Assembly: GCA_021432605.1 (NCBI GenBank)
Contig: MU271144.1
Coordinates: forward strand, 2,910,606-2,974,605
Direction of reading: 5' to 3'
Source of the DNA: Coniochaeta sp. PMI_546
Taxonomy: Eukaryota > Ascomycota > Sordariomycetes > Coniochaetales > Coniochaetaceae
Length of the DNA stretch: 64,000 bases
A program made the position numbers and the translations under genes. This document shows, in pieces, positions 36,748 through 49,678 of this stretch; position 1 is the first letter of the stretch; every line of letters starts with the position of its first letter. The notes beneath the pieces were generated by a model. It was given only the letters and a program-made list of their open reading frames with translations, was not told where the DNA came from and ran no database searches.

Positions 36748-38148
36748 TCGCGTTTCTCACCCAAATGAGTCGGCCGCGGTCCGCTCAGTTCAGGTCAGGA
36801 GGAGGGGAGAGCGCCAGAGGAGGGTGGAGTTGGACGACGAAGAGTTTGCGAATGAGAAGTGAACAAGGCGGAGTGAGAATCCGGCTGTATGATGGCGAAT
36901 AATGTGCGTGTAGAATGTCAGATATCGGTCGATGGGCCAGGGAAGCAACAAGCCACAAGCTTGAAGCTTGTGACATGGCACACAGGGAGCTCCTTTGGGC
37001 TGTACACTACGTGTACCCATGGTGGCCAGCCACAGACGCTCACTGAATCCTGATGAGACCGGGACAAGCAAGGAACTTGAAAAGTTAGGGAAGGGACTCA
37101 GGCTGAACCCCACCAAAGAAGCGCTCTCTCATGCAGACATGCACCGATGCATGGAGGGACGCGGAGCATGGAATTCTTGGATCCCGAGCTCGACAAGTGA
37201 ACATCCTTCCATGTCCAGCTTCCAGGTTGATGCACTTTCGCATCCGCCATAAAATTCCCCGTCCCGAGTGACTTTCCTACCTGGACATCTTCCTCTACTA
37301 CTCTTTCTCTTCTCGCCCACGGCAACAGCTGCGCCTAAAAGTCTTAAGACATCCAATCCCTCAACGCCAGGCGAGACAGGAAATACGAGTAACTCCCCGC
37401 CCACTGTTATAGTCGCAGGTTCGTCGCGAAGCGCGTCTATAGTCCAGTACAACGACCGATCCGAAGGCAACGGCCTGGCTTGTTCATCAGCGCCTACGAA
37501 AGAGGACATATTCACTGTCATTCCCCTGCCGAGCCTACACCGACGTAGAGCTTCTATTTCTACGAACTCGCCGACGAGAAGGTCTAGACTGCAGCAGGTA
37601 AGCCGTCTGCCTGCATGGGCGTGTCGCAGCATCTTGTTCTTCCGACATAATAGTTGATCAAGCCTGTTAAATTCGAGCGATCTCACTCAGCTCTCGTCTC
37701 CACGATCATTGAGCGAGAATTTGAGTACTATTGTCTAACCCAAAGTTACAAGATCAGGAACAAGAAGCGAAGAGACTCGCCGTCCCAAAAATCGCTTCGG
37801 TCCACCATCAAACAATCTCGCCCCGCGCCAACGCCCCGCGTCGTAACCCTGACAGGAACACCCGTTTCCAACCCTGACTCTCGGAGTATCCGTAAATCCT
37901 CATTCATCCGCCTTCCACGTCGCCACTATCTTGCCCTTGACTTCCACTTTTCGCTGCATCACGTCTGCCATCTACCTACGCGCCAACATCTTCACTTTAC
38001 CGCGGTTCCTTGTCTTTGCTACCTGTCGGCTCATTCTCCGGACGCGACCTTTGAGCCAAACAATTACCCCTCTCCAAACCGGACCACTGCTCAATAGCAT
38101 AGCCTTTCCCGCACCACAGCCCGATACCATCTTCACAGCCTCGTCAAA

Positions 38149-39679
<1,531 letters not shown>

Positions 39680-41678
39680 GAGCACGAATACACTATAAAC
39701 CGCTGTGGGCGCTTCTGTGCAATGAGAGAGCAGGAGACAAGATCTACGCGATGCCGCGACGATGCCACGGAGAAACTGAGGCATGTTTCGACCGAGCTGT
39801 AATCTGTCGTGGTGTCAGGAGGCTCGGGCTCATTGCTATCCAGGTCGTGGTGCGAAAACGAATACGAGGGTTTGCAACGCGATACGATTCTACAGATCGG
39901 GAGTTTCTCATTTCATTTATATGTTAGAGCAGTGGGAGACGGACTACGGGTCGCATCGAACGACAGGCCCCTAGGGGAGTTTAAAGCGTCCAGCAGCACA
40001 CAATCCGCCGGAGCTCAGGCAGAGGAGGACGCAAGCACGAGGCCCAGGTGCCGACGCTCTGAGGGTTGAGCGACGTCAAACTCATATGTGCTCGAAGAGT
40101 ATAACATGTTTCTGATGCACATGGTGTCAATTGGGCGTGCCTGGTGCGGTTGGTATAATGGAGGAGAGAGAATGCTTTGGTTAGACCGGGAGTTCCAAGA
40201 CTTGCCGTGGAGCGGATGTCACCAAGGAGCATTCCAGGTTCTTTCAATAGTACCTAGCCGTAAGATGTTTGCCAACCTGACCAGCATAGTTGGTCAAGCA
40301 CAAAAGTAGAGAGGAGATTAACGAATCAGTGTGCGCCTGAGACTCGTGTCGTGGCAAGATCAAAAGGTGTTCGTAATGAAGACATTCGCTCTCTCTTTCC
40401 TGGCCATGTCAGCTGTAGGCTTCCTCATTTTGCTTGCCACGAATGGCGCGCACAACAAGGAACGCCATGGAGATGCTGCGCAAATCAACTCACAGTGGCA
40501 CGGCAGAAAGTCTAGACATTGACCCTCCTAACTGCCACATTTCTTGATCTGGCGGGCAGTTCTACACGTGTATGGAGTGGCGGATGCAACCGATGGGATA
40601 GATCCTGGATGACATGCTTGCTCATGCAATGCAAGACACGTTGGCAGCAGCTTCATAGGAGAGGCGGTCGAGTCGTTGTCGACGCCGTAGGCTGGTCGAG
40701 TCGAGAAATATTTGCCAATGTTACAGCAACTGGGTAGTTCTCGGTCCATCTCATGTTCAACCCCTAACTCCGTGGCAATGGTGGGCGATAAACATCTTGA
40801 AAATCCTTATTCCATCCCATCACTATCTTCAGCTTGACATGCGTCGTTTCAGCATTTTCAGCTCAATCATCAAATGCGATGTCCAAGTGCTGGACTCGCC
40901 ACGTGATTCGCAGCGACACCGACGAATTGGAAAGCCGCCCCGTCAATTGACAGCGGGCGGCGGGGTCCAATAGCAAGTAGAAGGTGGGGTGGGCAACAAC
41001 TTGCATCTTTGGTGTCCCTAAGTCGCTTGGTGGGGAGGGAATGATGCGCTGCAATGACGGAGAATATTAGGAACAAATCTCCACGTCCATAGCTATTCTC
41101 TCATCCGCATTGAACAATCCATTGTCATATCTATCCTGGCTCGGCTGCGCATTCCGTGTGCTCTCACTGTATGGACGAGCAGAGCATATCTAACATCTGA
41201 TCGACGACTGTTGCTTGTGTAACGGAGCTTCACAAGCTCTCACCAGAGCTTCCCTCTTCGCTGGTGTACAACCAATCCTAGCGCACGTTGTCCCTGACCG
41301 CCCATTCGAGACAGACTCGCTGCTCGAGGCTTCAAGTTGTATAAGAGGACGGCCAGATCTCGACCATCTGGGCACTTGTGCTCTGCTTCTTCCCCTCCTT
41401 AGTGCGTGCGGTGAAGCTCAGCGACACGCAGAACATAAAGTTCTCCGACTTTTACAGGCCAAAGCACAAACTTCGCGAGTCTCATTTTCACTGTTGGATA
41501 GATTGATATAGGTTAGCCGTTCTGACGGATCGTCGCGACACGTGGTATTTCACCTGGGCTGGATTCAAGGAAATTGGCTCCTATCCGGTGGTGGTTCATG
41601 GAATACCTTTAGGGATATACATACTTGCCGAGCGCAAAAAGGGGGCAGAACTCCGAAACATAGCAACGCACACATCCC
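39680..41678. other. Intergenic region with one candidate peptide gene
   Basis: It separates HOG1 and AVL9. Apart from the weak secreted-peptide frame at 40376-40522, no gene is supported. The segment immediately before AVL9 should contain its promoter. Confidence 0.45.
40376..40522 (+). CDS. Possible small secreted peptide (weak)
   Basis: A 48-codon frame starts with ATG and encodes a typical signal peptide (MKTFALSFLAMSAVGFLILL) followed by about 23 hydrophilic, His/Lys/Arg-rich residues ending HGRKSRH. It has no cysteine pair and no family match that I know. Small secreted peptides are common in plant-associated fungi, but a frame this short can arise by chance, and no other evidence supports transcription. 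Confidence 0.25.
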   Translation: MKTFALSFLAMSAVGFLILLATNGAHNKERHGDAAQINSQWHGRKSRH

Positions 41679-44043
41679 ATGACCGAAGGAGGGTCAGAGG
41701 TCATGTCTACAACGGTTACACCGATCAACGGTTCCACGCCGGGCGAAGGGCCCAGCAATCCTGGTGCGAGGTCCGGCTTTATACCGCTGGTATCCGTTGT
41801 CGACTTCCACCATGCTCGCGGACCGGAGGTAGAAAAGTGGTTCGGTGCTGAAGAGGGCCGAGACCCGGCTGTTGACTATGACTGGACCCTGCTTCCTTTT
41901 ATGGCGCTGAGCGATGGAGCGCACGCGTGAGTCTCCCCGTACCCCTTACAGCTTGTGGTTGTTGCGAACGTGGTGTCATGGGTGGACATTAGCTGACGGT
42001 CTGTAATCCAGAGCCACCGAAGATTTCTCCTACTTCACCCTCCTCCGACCTGCCTTCGGCGACGCGCCCGCGACCTCGCTATTTGGAATATCGTGCACGA
42101 GACAGATGGACGCCTCCCAGCTGCTCGTGCGGCCGGCCGACGTGACGCGGTCGACGGTGCAAAAGGCCGTGGTGGTCATCGCCGACAGCCCGCAGTACTT
42201 TGGCATGCTGCGGGAACGGCTGAGCGTCGTGACCAAGGCGTGGTTCGCCCAGCGCGAGTTCAGCGACACGGAGATCCTGCGCCGGTTCCAGGAGAGCCTC
42301 GCGGAGGAGAAGCGCCGGGGCATGACGCTGAGCGGGGAGGAGGAGGATCGAGATCTGTACCTCGGCATGAGCCTGAGGGAGTTGGTGAGGGAGTTCAGGT
42401 CGCAGACGCTGGTGCTGCTGAAGTGTTGTCTGTTGCAACCCAAGGTGAGCGGCGGGTGGAGAATAGGGGGCTGAGGTAGAGTTGAGCTGACTCTTGTGCA
42501 GATGCTCTTCTTTGGCTCGCGGTGCGAGCGGCTTTGCATGATGCAGTTTTCGCTAATATCTTTAATACCGGGGCTTCTTCGGAATCTCCAGGACTGCGCC
42601 GGACCGGAACTGGATAACTATGAGAAAAAGTTGACCAAGCCGACGAGCTTAAGGACTAGTGACCGCAACTCCCTGCTGGCTTACATGGGGTTGCCTCTCC
42701 AAATCTTTGGAAAGGTATGAAGTTATCTTCTTTCTTGATCTGATATCAACGACTGACACTTACTCTAGGGAAGCTTGTTCGGGCCGTACACTCCTCTACA
42801 GCAACTAGATGTTCTTGCAGATTTCGGGACAAAATCGTACATAGTCGGCAGTACCAACTCGCTCTTACTCCAGCAAAAAGACCGGTACAGCGACATTTTA
42901 ATAAATCTGGACGACGATACCATCAACATTACGTCAACATCTCTAAAGCAAGCATTGCAACTATCTGTTCCGGACCGACGCTGGATCGACTTCATCACTC
43001 AGGAAGTCAACGACACATGGGACGAATCCAATCCCGGGCGGCCCAAGACGATGGGCTACGTCGGCAGCGAGGAGTTCATCCGGCTGCAGTTCGAGGAGTA
43101 CCTGCTCTCCCTCATATCGTCGGTCAAGTACCACAACTATCTGGCCAAGCACGGCGGCAACCCGAACATGGCGCTGCCGCACATCGAGGGCGACGCGGCG
43201 CACGATTTCGGGCTGGAGTTTGTGGACGCTTGGTCCAGGACGGACAACTACCGGATCTGGGACAGGAACACGGACAGCCATCTGTTCGACATCGTCGAGC
43301 CCAAGCACCCCTGCGCCGGCGGGCTCACCGTCGACGACGTCCAGCGGCGCATCGCGCAGCAGGTGCAGGACCTGCATCTCGACGAGCGGTTCGCGCAGGG
43401 GAAGGAGGTGCTGGGACGGAACCTGGCCGCGGGCAGGGAGAAGGCGAGTACCATGTTTAACAAACTGTATGCCGATATGGAAGCCCTGAGAGAGGCGCAG
43501 AGGAAGAGGGCGGAGGAGGCGAGGTTGCAGCAGGGTGCGACGGGTCAGAACGAGAAGGGCGGGGTCAATGGGGTTGACTTGGGGAAGGCGCAGCAGACGA
43601 TGCAGTCTGTCGGCGTCAAGGCGGGTAACTACATGAACAGCTGGGCTGCGTGGGCCGGGGAGAAGAGGAAGGCTGCCGGGTGGGGGAGGGCTTCCGGAGC
43701 AGCTGGTTCTGCGGCGGCGGGGGCGAATGCGGCTGGGAATGGAGGAGGGGGCGGATGGACGGCCGGGTGGGTCAGGGGTGGGAAGAATAGGAACTCGGTT
43801 GCCAGTGGGAGATCGGAGCAGAGTACGACTACGGAGAAGGAGGTTGCCATGGCGCCGGTGGGTGCCGTTAGTCCGCGGTTCTCGTCGTCGACTAGGGGCA
43901 CGAATGATAGTGGACATACGGATGGCGACGGGCTGCTTGGCGGGCACGGGCCGGACAGTCCCGGCTCGTCGGTTGCTTCCCCAAAGAGGTCAGATAGGGA
44001 TGTGCCGCAGGGTACACACAGTACGAGGGCTCCCGGGGATTAA
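41679..44043 (+). CDS. AVL9: Late secretory pathway protein Avl9
   Basis: Four exons: 41679..41926, 42012..42444, 42502..42714 and 42769..44043; 722 residues. Avl9 is a DENN-related protein acting in exocytic transport from the Golgi to the plasma membrane. Recognised blocks are LFGISCTRQMDASQLL, VTRSTVQKAVVVIADSPQY, GMLRERLSVVTKAWFAQREF and FGPYTPLQQLDVLADFGTKS. The N-terminal two thirds is the conserved double-lobed domain. The last 200 or so residues are a charged coiled-coil followed by Gly/Ala/Ser-rich low complexity, which is variable in the family. GC content rises strongly in exons 2 and 4, which creates long antisense and off-frame open frames that are shadows. The start is the first ATG, with a second in-frame ATG eight codons later. 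Confidence 0.93.
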
Positions 44044-46941
44044 AGGCTTTCGATACAGCTCACGAGACTTGGGTAGTTGGTATAGATAAACAGCACCCAT
44101 GAGTATATAGTACGAAGTAATGAAGGTGAATGCTCTAGCGTCGTCACCGATCGCCGGCCAGGATTCGCAACATTCTCTAGTGGCGTAGGACGAAGTTGAG
44201 ATGTTGGTATCCACCATTCCAAAGAGTCTCATCCTGAATATACTACTTCTGTATATTGGAAGGACTCTCTATCAACCCATTCCATCAGAGATCTAACAGT
44301 CTGCTCGTTCACAGGTAGCTACTTCTTGATGCCCTCCATATTCGTCGCGAGTGCCAAGTCCCTATCAGCATTAAACCGATCCCAAAGGTGGAAATCTAGG
44401 TCCTGGGATATCAAACATGCACACATGAAAGCGGCGGTGTCATAATGTGACGTAGTATTCGGAAAGTCGTGAGCTCGGTTTCAAGTCGCACAAAGGGACT
44501 GGGATTTTCACGGCTCAATCTGGGGAACGGGAACGGGAAGGGGAGACGGGAGGTTTGGAAAGAGGAACACACTGCGCTCGGACTCGTCGAGCCGCTGCAC
44601 CCGGATTCCCAGCAATCGGTTTAAGATCCCGCGTTGATCAACTATCTCGGGGCTGAGTGCTTCTCCCCAAGAGGTGGTCCACTATGACATTGTTTGTGTT
44701 CGTCGCAAGGCTGTTTACTTGGTGGCCATGGTCCCCCTGGTTTTATCTCTAAGGTTACAGTTGGGGAGGCAAGGAATCGGACAAAGAAAGGGTCCTGCAG
44801 CAGCCCAGGATGACAAGCATGCGTTCGTCGATTTAATTGTCGGTAGAGGTTTGGGAAGTTGCCAAGGGTGGCTGCATGACTGCCGATTGGAAACTTGAGG
44901 CAGGGGACCTGAATTTCTCTGAGGTTCAGTGTCCTGACAGCTGCCTGGGATCGCATACTACCTTACCTACCATGCAGCATACTGTGGTACATTCTGTCAA
45001 TGCTCTGAGCTTCAGTTATGTTCTGAAATCTCTACTACCACGCCAGTACCATGTCTACCCCGGATATGGATGTTAATCGAACGCTTTTCGAATCGTCGAT
45101 CCCGAAGCTCCTGAAGCATCGAGTTTCAGGGGGGTGGACGAAACGGGAAGCTTCCACCTCGACAACGCCTGCTGCACGTGTAAACGTGCACACGTGTAGT
45201 AGTTGAACCACGTTCGTGGAATTGCAAAGTGGACGGAGCAACCCGGTCCCGTAATGTCGCAAGTCCACGTTGTGAACTGGTTGTGATGTGCAGTACGTGT
45301 ACGGATCCGTAGACGGGTACACGTTCCTTCCTTGGTCCGTGAGCGGCCATTGAGAACACAATGTGGAATGACACGTGGTTGAGCCGTGCCTCCATAAGGT
45401 ACCAGATCCATTGTCCACAGATCTAGACCGTGAAACGTCATGTAATCGTCTGGATCCCATTGTCTTTCGATATGGAATATACACTATTTGCGCAAATGAA
45501 TCGTTTTCAGTAGCTCTGTTCCATGTCTTTGCCCTAGCAGCGGCGCAATGTGCAATCGTGATGCTTTCGGGTGACAAGGGACCTTGACAAGCTTCGATTG
45601 TCATCTCGACAACAAGGATTCCACCATCTCTGAGATGAACACGGCAGACTCGACAATTGCGGATCGTTACCGGGTGGCCACGGCAGTCTAGGCTCGGGAA
45701 AGCCTGGCAAGAAGCCCGCAATGACCCCCGGAATAGAACAAGCTCAACCTCATGCTGTATAATACTCGATTTACATTCCCCTGGGATTCAGATCCAGGGA
45801 TATTGCTTCTGCTGTGGTATGGAGTTTAGTTTTAGCGTTCAAATGGGCGATAAAGTCAGGCGCGGAGAGGCTTGGAGAGGGCTTGCCACTTGCCGTTTTG
45901 GGCCTTAGCGGCCGCTTAGCTCAAGCCACCGAGAAGCAAGTGCATCTCCTTCTTAACATTAGCGCGGTACTTGCCGACGTGTTGAGCCGTGGCCCAATAC
46001 GCTCACAGGCTAAGTGAATGACGGTGGTAGCTGCTTAACGCTGCTTGGCCATCATTCCTTAGTCCAGACCGAAGCTTGATGAAATGCTTCTTCTGGAGGA
46101 TGTGCGTGATTGATCGACTTGCCCTCGCCTTGTCTGCAGTTAAAGTGTAGCGGATCATACGCGCATACTATACGGTATCAGTATCATAATTGCGAATAGA
46201 TTCTCCCAGCAAACCTCACTGCGGAGTCTGTATTCCGTGGGCGCTTCCCCGCAGTCTCACTTACGCATTTGGTCATTTGTCCTGGACGGTGTACCCATCC
46301 GGCCAGCATTGATCCAAAGTCCGACGCCTTTCCATCCCATCCCATCATCCGGCGCTTCACCTCGGAACCTCTTCAATTCCGTACTCCTGCCTTTTTCAAT
46401 CAACCTCGTTGTCCACCACTCCACCGTTTGGACCACTACTTGGCTACCTGGTGCTAGGCAACTCGTGTCGAAACGAACCGCCTTGTCAGATAAGCATCGC
46501 ATAATCACACTCTCGAGGATTGACAAACATTCTTCTTCCCGTCTCCGTTCTTCTATTCACTCTCCTACCGTCCCGGTCGATCTCGGGAAATAGACAGGAA
46601 GAGCAGAGACCACAGCGCAATCGATTCGACTCCGGCTGTGCTGTTCCACGAACTCCAACGTCCACTGCCAATCGCGGAAGTCGCCTGCCGCTACCCATCT
46701 ATCCTCGACAGCGGTCTCCAGCTTCTGCACTGCGTGCTTATCACATTCCCTCGAAGTTGCTCTCTCCGGACCGGACCAGCGACCACATCGCCCGAACCAC
46801 CAAGCAAACACATCCGCTCTCATGGGGCTTTAGGACGGATCCGGCCACAACCGAGCAGTCGAGTATCGCGTACAGATCCCGCCCCGCCCGCCGCAACACC
46901 AGACACAAGGGCTCGCCCACAAGCCGTCGCTGCCCATGATC
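44044..46941. other. 2.9 kb upstream region of the G-alpha gene
   Basis: No gene is supported. It contains a taccttacctac element at 44959-44970, three CACGTG boxes at 45175, 45191 and 45372 and an inverted repeat ACGTGTAC/GTACACGT at 45295-45324. From about 46320 to the start the sequence is C/T-rich, as in a long fungal 5' leader. Confidence 0.5.
45175..45377. promoter_or_regulatory. CACGTG (E-box) cluster
   Basis: CACGTG occurs at 45175-45180, 45191-45196 and 45372-45377. An ACGTGTAC...GTACACGT inverted repeat lies between (45295-45302 and 45317-45324). CACGTG is the core site of bHLH factors (Cbf1/Pho4 type). The cluster is about 1.6-1.8 kb upstream of the G-alpha start. Function is inferred. 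Confidence 0.4.
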
Positions 46942-48312
46942 ATGGGTGCGTGTATGAGTTCGAATAGTGAGGAGGCGGAGTTGAAGAAGCGGAGTCAGAA
47001 GATCGACAAGGATCTCGAGGAGGACTCGAAACGTCTGCGGAGAGAATGCAAGATTCTACTGCTCGGTATGTTTGCAGCTGCATCTTCGTGATGGCCAAGA
47101 AGCACATTGCATCGATGTCCTAACTAACGCTCTGATTTCCGCAGGCTCCGGCGAGAGCGGCAAGTCGACCATCGTCAAGCAGATGAAGATTATCCACCTG
47201 AAGGGCTACAGCGAAGACGAACTCTACAACTACCGACCGACCGTCTTCAAGAATCTGATTGAGTGCGCCAAGGCAGTCGTCGCTGCCATGCGCCAGTTCG
47301 ACATCGAGCCTGTGAATGAGATCAATAAAGATTATACTGATTTCTTGCTTAATTACACACTCGAACCGGGGCCGCAGGCCGAGCTGGACCCCAAGGTCGG
47401 CCAAGCGGTGATATCAATATGGAACGATCCCGCCAAGGATCAGTTGATGGAGCGGCAGACGGAGTTCTACCTCATGGACTCTGCAGAGTAGTACGTCGCA
47501 CTTATCAATTGGTAAGGAGGTGATTTTCGCTAACAATGTTGCGCAGCTTCTTCCAAGAGGCCGAAAGAATCGTGAGCCCAGACTACCTCCCTATCGAAAT
47601 GGATGTGCTGCGGGCGCGAACGAAAACAACTGGTATATACGAGACACGGTTCCAGATGGGACAGCTAAGCATACAGTGAGTCGGTGCAACTACGGAGCTC
47701 TTAGGAACAGGCTGACACATATATCCAGCATGTTCGATGTCGGCGGACAGCGGAGCGAACGCAAGAAGTGGATTCACTGCTTCGAAAATGTCACCTCCAT
47801 CATATTCTGTGTCGCACTCAGTGAATACGACCAGGTGTTGCTGGAGGAGAGCAGCCAGGTAGGCTTCGGCCATCGTCGTTGAAGGGGACTAGTCGCTAAC
47901 ACGAGGGACGTAGAACCGGATGATGGAGAGCCTATTGTTATTTGACTCTGTCGTCAACTCGAGGTGGTTCATGAGGACGAGTATCATTCTCTTCTTGAAC
48001 AAGGTCGACATTTTCAAGCAGAAGCTGTCTAGATCACCGCTGGGGAACTACTTCCCCGACTACTCTGGCGGGAGCGACGTAAACAAGGCTGCGAAATACC
48101 TGCTGTGGAGGTTTAATCAGGTCAACCGTGCGCATTTGAACCTCTATCCCCAGTGAGCTCAACCCCTGCATAAAAGGCACGAAATAGGACACAAATGCTG
48201 ACGAAATCGCAGCCTGACACAAGCAACCGATACATCAAATATCAGGCTGGTATTCGCTGCTGTCAAAGAAACGATTCTGAACAATGCCCTTAAGGATTCG
48301 GGCATCCTCTAG
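46942..48312 (+). CDS. gna-3: Heterotrimeric G protein alpha subunit, group III (GNA-3/GanB type)
   Basis: Six exons: 46942..47065, 47145..47490, 47547..47675, 47729..47858, 47914..48152 and 48213..48312; 355 residues. It couples nutrient-sensing receptors to adenylyl cyclase at the plasma membrane. The start MGACMSS carries the myristoylation Gly2 and a palmitoylation Cys4. GTP-binding motifs are GSGESGKST (42-50), RTKTTG with catalytic Arg181, DVGGQR (203-208) with catalytic Gln207, and NKVD (272-275). The end DSGIL and FAAVKE box fit group III rather than group I, which ends in a CAAX-like Cys. Introns are 53-79 bases. An in-frame ATG six bases upstream (46936) would put two residues before Gly2 and block myristoylation, so I start at 46942. 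Confidence 0.95.
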
Positions 48313-49072
48313 TAAGAGTGCGAGTCGCTTTGCCAACGCGTTGACCGCGAAGAGGCTGCAATTATCTTTATGGGTTCGCCCCGGCCCGGCTACACGAAGC
48401 ATATTTAATGGCGTTCATGGATGGGTCTTCGGCGGTCTTATGACCAGGCGTTATGCGACAAGCTGCCCCGTTTTCGATCTTTTCCTCCAAAGGAGGACTA
48501 CGACACCCAGCTTGTTTGGTTTGATTCGCCTCCTTACACGTTCGCTGAAAAAGGGGGTACAGGATCCCCACACTCACTCCGTCAGCGCGCTGCGTGGAGA
48601 AAGAGAAGATGGTGGAAGAGGGACCTAGCTATGGCGTTGGGCGTCGTCGCTGTTTGGCAGATGATACGATACCTTTGTTTTGGGAAGATTATCATGACGC
48701 ATACGACCTGCTCAACGCGGCGTTCCGAATTCCTGTACCGATGGCGCAAGACGGTCTTTACTACTCTGGAAGTGACGGAGATTTGTTGGAAAGAAAGGGG
48801 TTTAGACGGACATCGACCGAGATGCGAGACTGGGACCATTCTCAGATCCCGGCGTTGTACCCAACTGTTTGGGATAGCAAACATGGACGAAGTAGATGAA
48901 TGGCCGCGGGCACTGGCCGAGCCGGATGTCCAAGCTTATTGATATTGCCCCTGATGCTCATCTCAACCTCGGCATGGTCCCCTCCACATGCTGTGACCGC
49001 ACTATCATGGCTGCGGGTTAGGGAGGATCCACACCTCCCAAATAACGGAGCCAAACTCTTATACATTGAGCA
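48313..49072. other. 3' region of G-alpha gene
   Basis: A 173-codon open frame at 48421-48942 has no domain and sits where the 3' untranslated region is expected, so it is not called. Nothing else is seen before the tRNA cluster. Confidence 0.45.
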
Positions 49073-49190
49073 GGACAGATGGCCGAGCGGTCTAAGGCGC
49101 TACGTTCAGGTAACAGGTATCCTCTTCCAGGATACCACCACCGACTTCGTAGTCTCGCAAGAGGCGTGGGTTCGAATCCCACTCTGTTCA
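49073..49190 (+). tRNA. tRNA-Leu (anticodon CAG) with intron
   Basis: The acceptor GGACAGA pairs with TCTGTTC (one G-T). The D arm is GCC...GGC, the anticodon stem CTACG pairs with CGTAG, and the loop gives CAG. The long variable arm TCTCGCAAGAG is typical of Leu, and the T arm is GTGGG TTCGAAT CCCAC. The intron of about 37 bases contains a perfect hairpin GGTATCCT/AGGATACC. Confidence 0.93.
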
Positions 49191-49210
49191 CTGCCGACTT
49201 CGGTCGCATG

Positions 49211-49281
49211 TCGGGTATGGTGTAGCGGTAACATCGATGACTCTCACTCATCAGCCCGGGGTTCGACTCCCCGTATCCGAG
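49211..49281 (+). tRNA. tRNA-Glu (anticodon CUC)
   Basis: The acceptor TCGGGTA pairs with TATCCGA, the anticodon stem GATGA pairs with TCATC around loop CTCTCAC (anticodon CUC), and the T arm is CGGGG TTCGACT CCCCG. It starts 20 bases after tRNA-Leu in the same orientation. No intron. Confidence 0.93.
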
Positions 49282-49512
49282 ACGTTTTACTCTGTACGCA
49301 TAGTACATATAGTCTATATGTCAAGATTTATTTTTTTGCCAGGACCGCATTCAGGTTCATCGGAACATCAAGATGAACATGTCTCTGCTGAATAATAACT
49401 CAGACAAGGAGAGGCACGACTCGTGGCATCGCTTCTCGGCCCACCATACCCACCCACAAAAAACATCACCAGCCCAAGCAAAAGCACTGCAAAAAGTCGA
49501 GTTTCCTCGCGA

Positions 49513-49587
49513 TGATTCGACCCAGGCTTGAACTGGGGACCTTCAGTGTGTTAGACTGACGTGATAAACCAACTACACCATCGAACC
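49513..49587 (-). tRNA. tRNA-Val (anticodon AAC)
   Basis: On the minus strand the acceptor GGTTCGA pairs with TCGAATC, the anticodon stem TCAGT pairs with ACTGA around CTAACAC (anticodon AAC), and the T arm is CCCAG TTCAAGC CTGGG. It is the third tRNA within 515 bases. No intron. Confidence 0.93.
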
Positions 49588-49678
49588 TTAGCTGTTGATG
49601 TTACATCTATCTTCAATCTCTCCCTGTATAAGCTCCCCCCCTTTTGGTCCTGCGTCCTCTTCATCTCTAAATTGAATT

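Larger units (their letters stand above)
35128..38148. promoter_or_regulatory. 3 kb upstream region of HOG1
   Basis: No gene is supported. An open frame at 37268-37657 looks like a signal peptide but begins with GTG and has no upstream in-frame ATG. Two perfect ATGACGTCAT palindromes lie at 35913 and 36738. The last 300 bases before HOG1 are C/T-rich, as expected of a leader. The length suggests a complex promoter or an unannotated transcript. Confidence 0.5.

Noticed and set aside
37268-37657. Signal-peptide-like plus-strand frame upstream of HOG1
   Set aside because: The start is GTG with no in-frame ATG upstream, and the region is the C/T-rich promoter of HOG1.
42961-43947. 328-codon minus-strand frame
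   Set aside because: Antisense shadow of AVL9 exon 4, caused by its high GC content.
48421-48942. 173-codon frame downstream of the G-alpha gene
   Set aside because: Lies in the expected 3' untranslated region and shows no domain.
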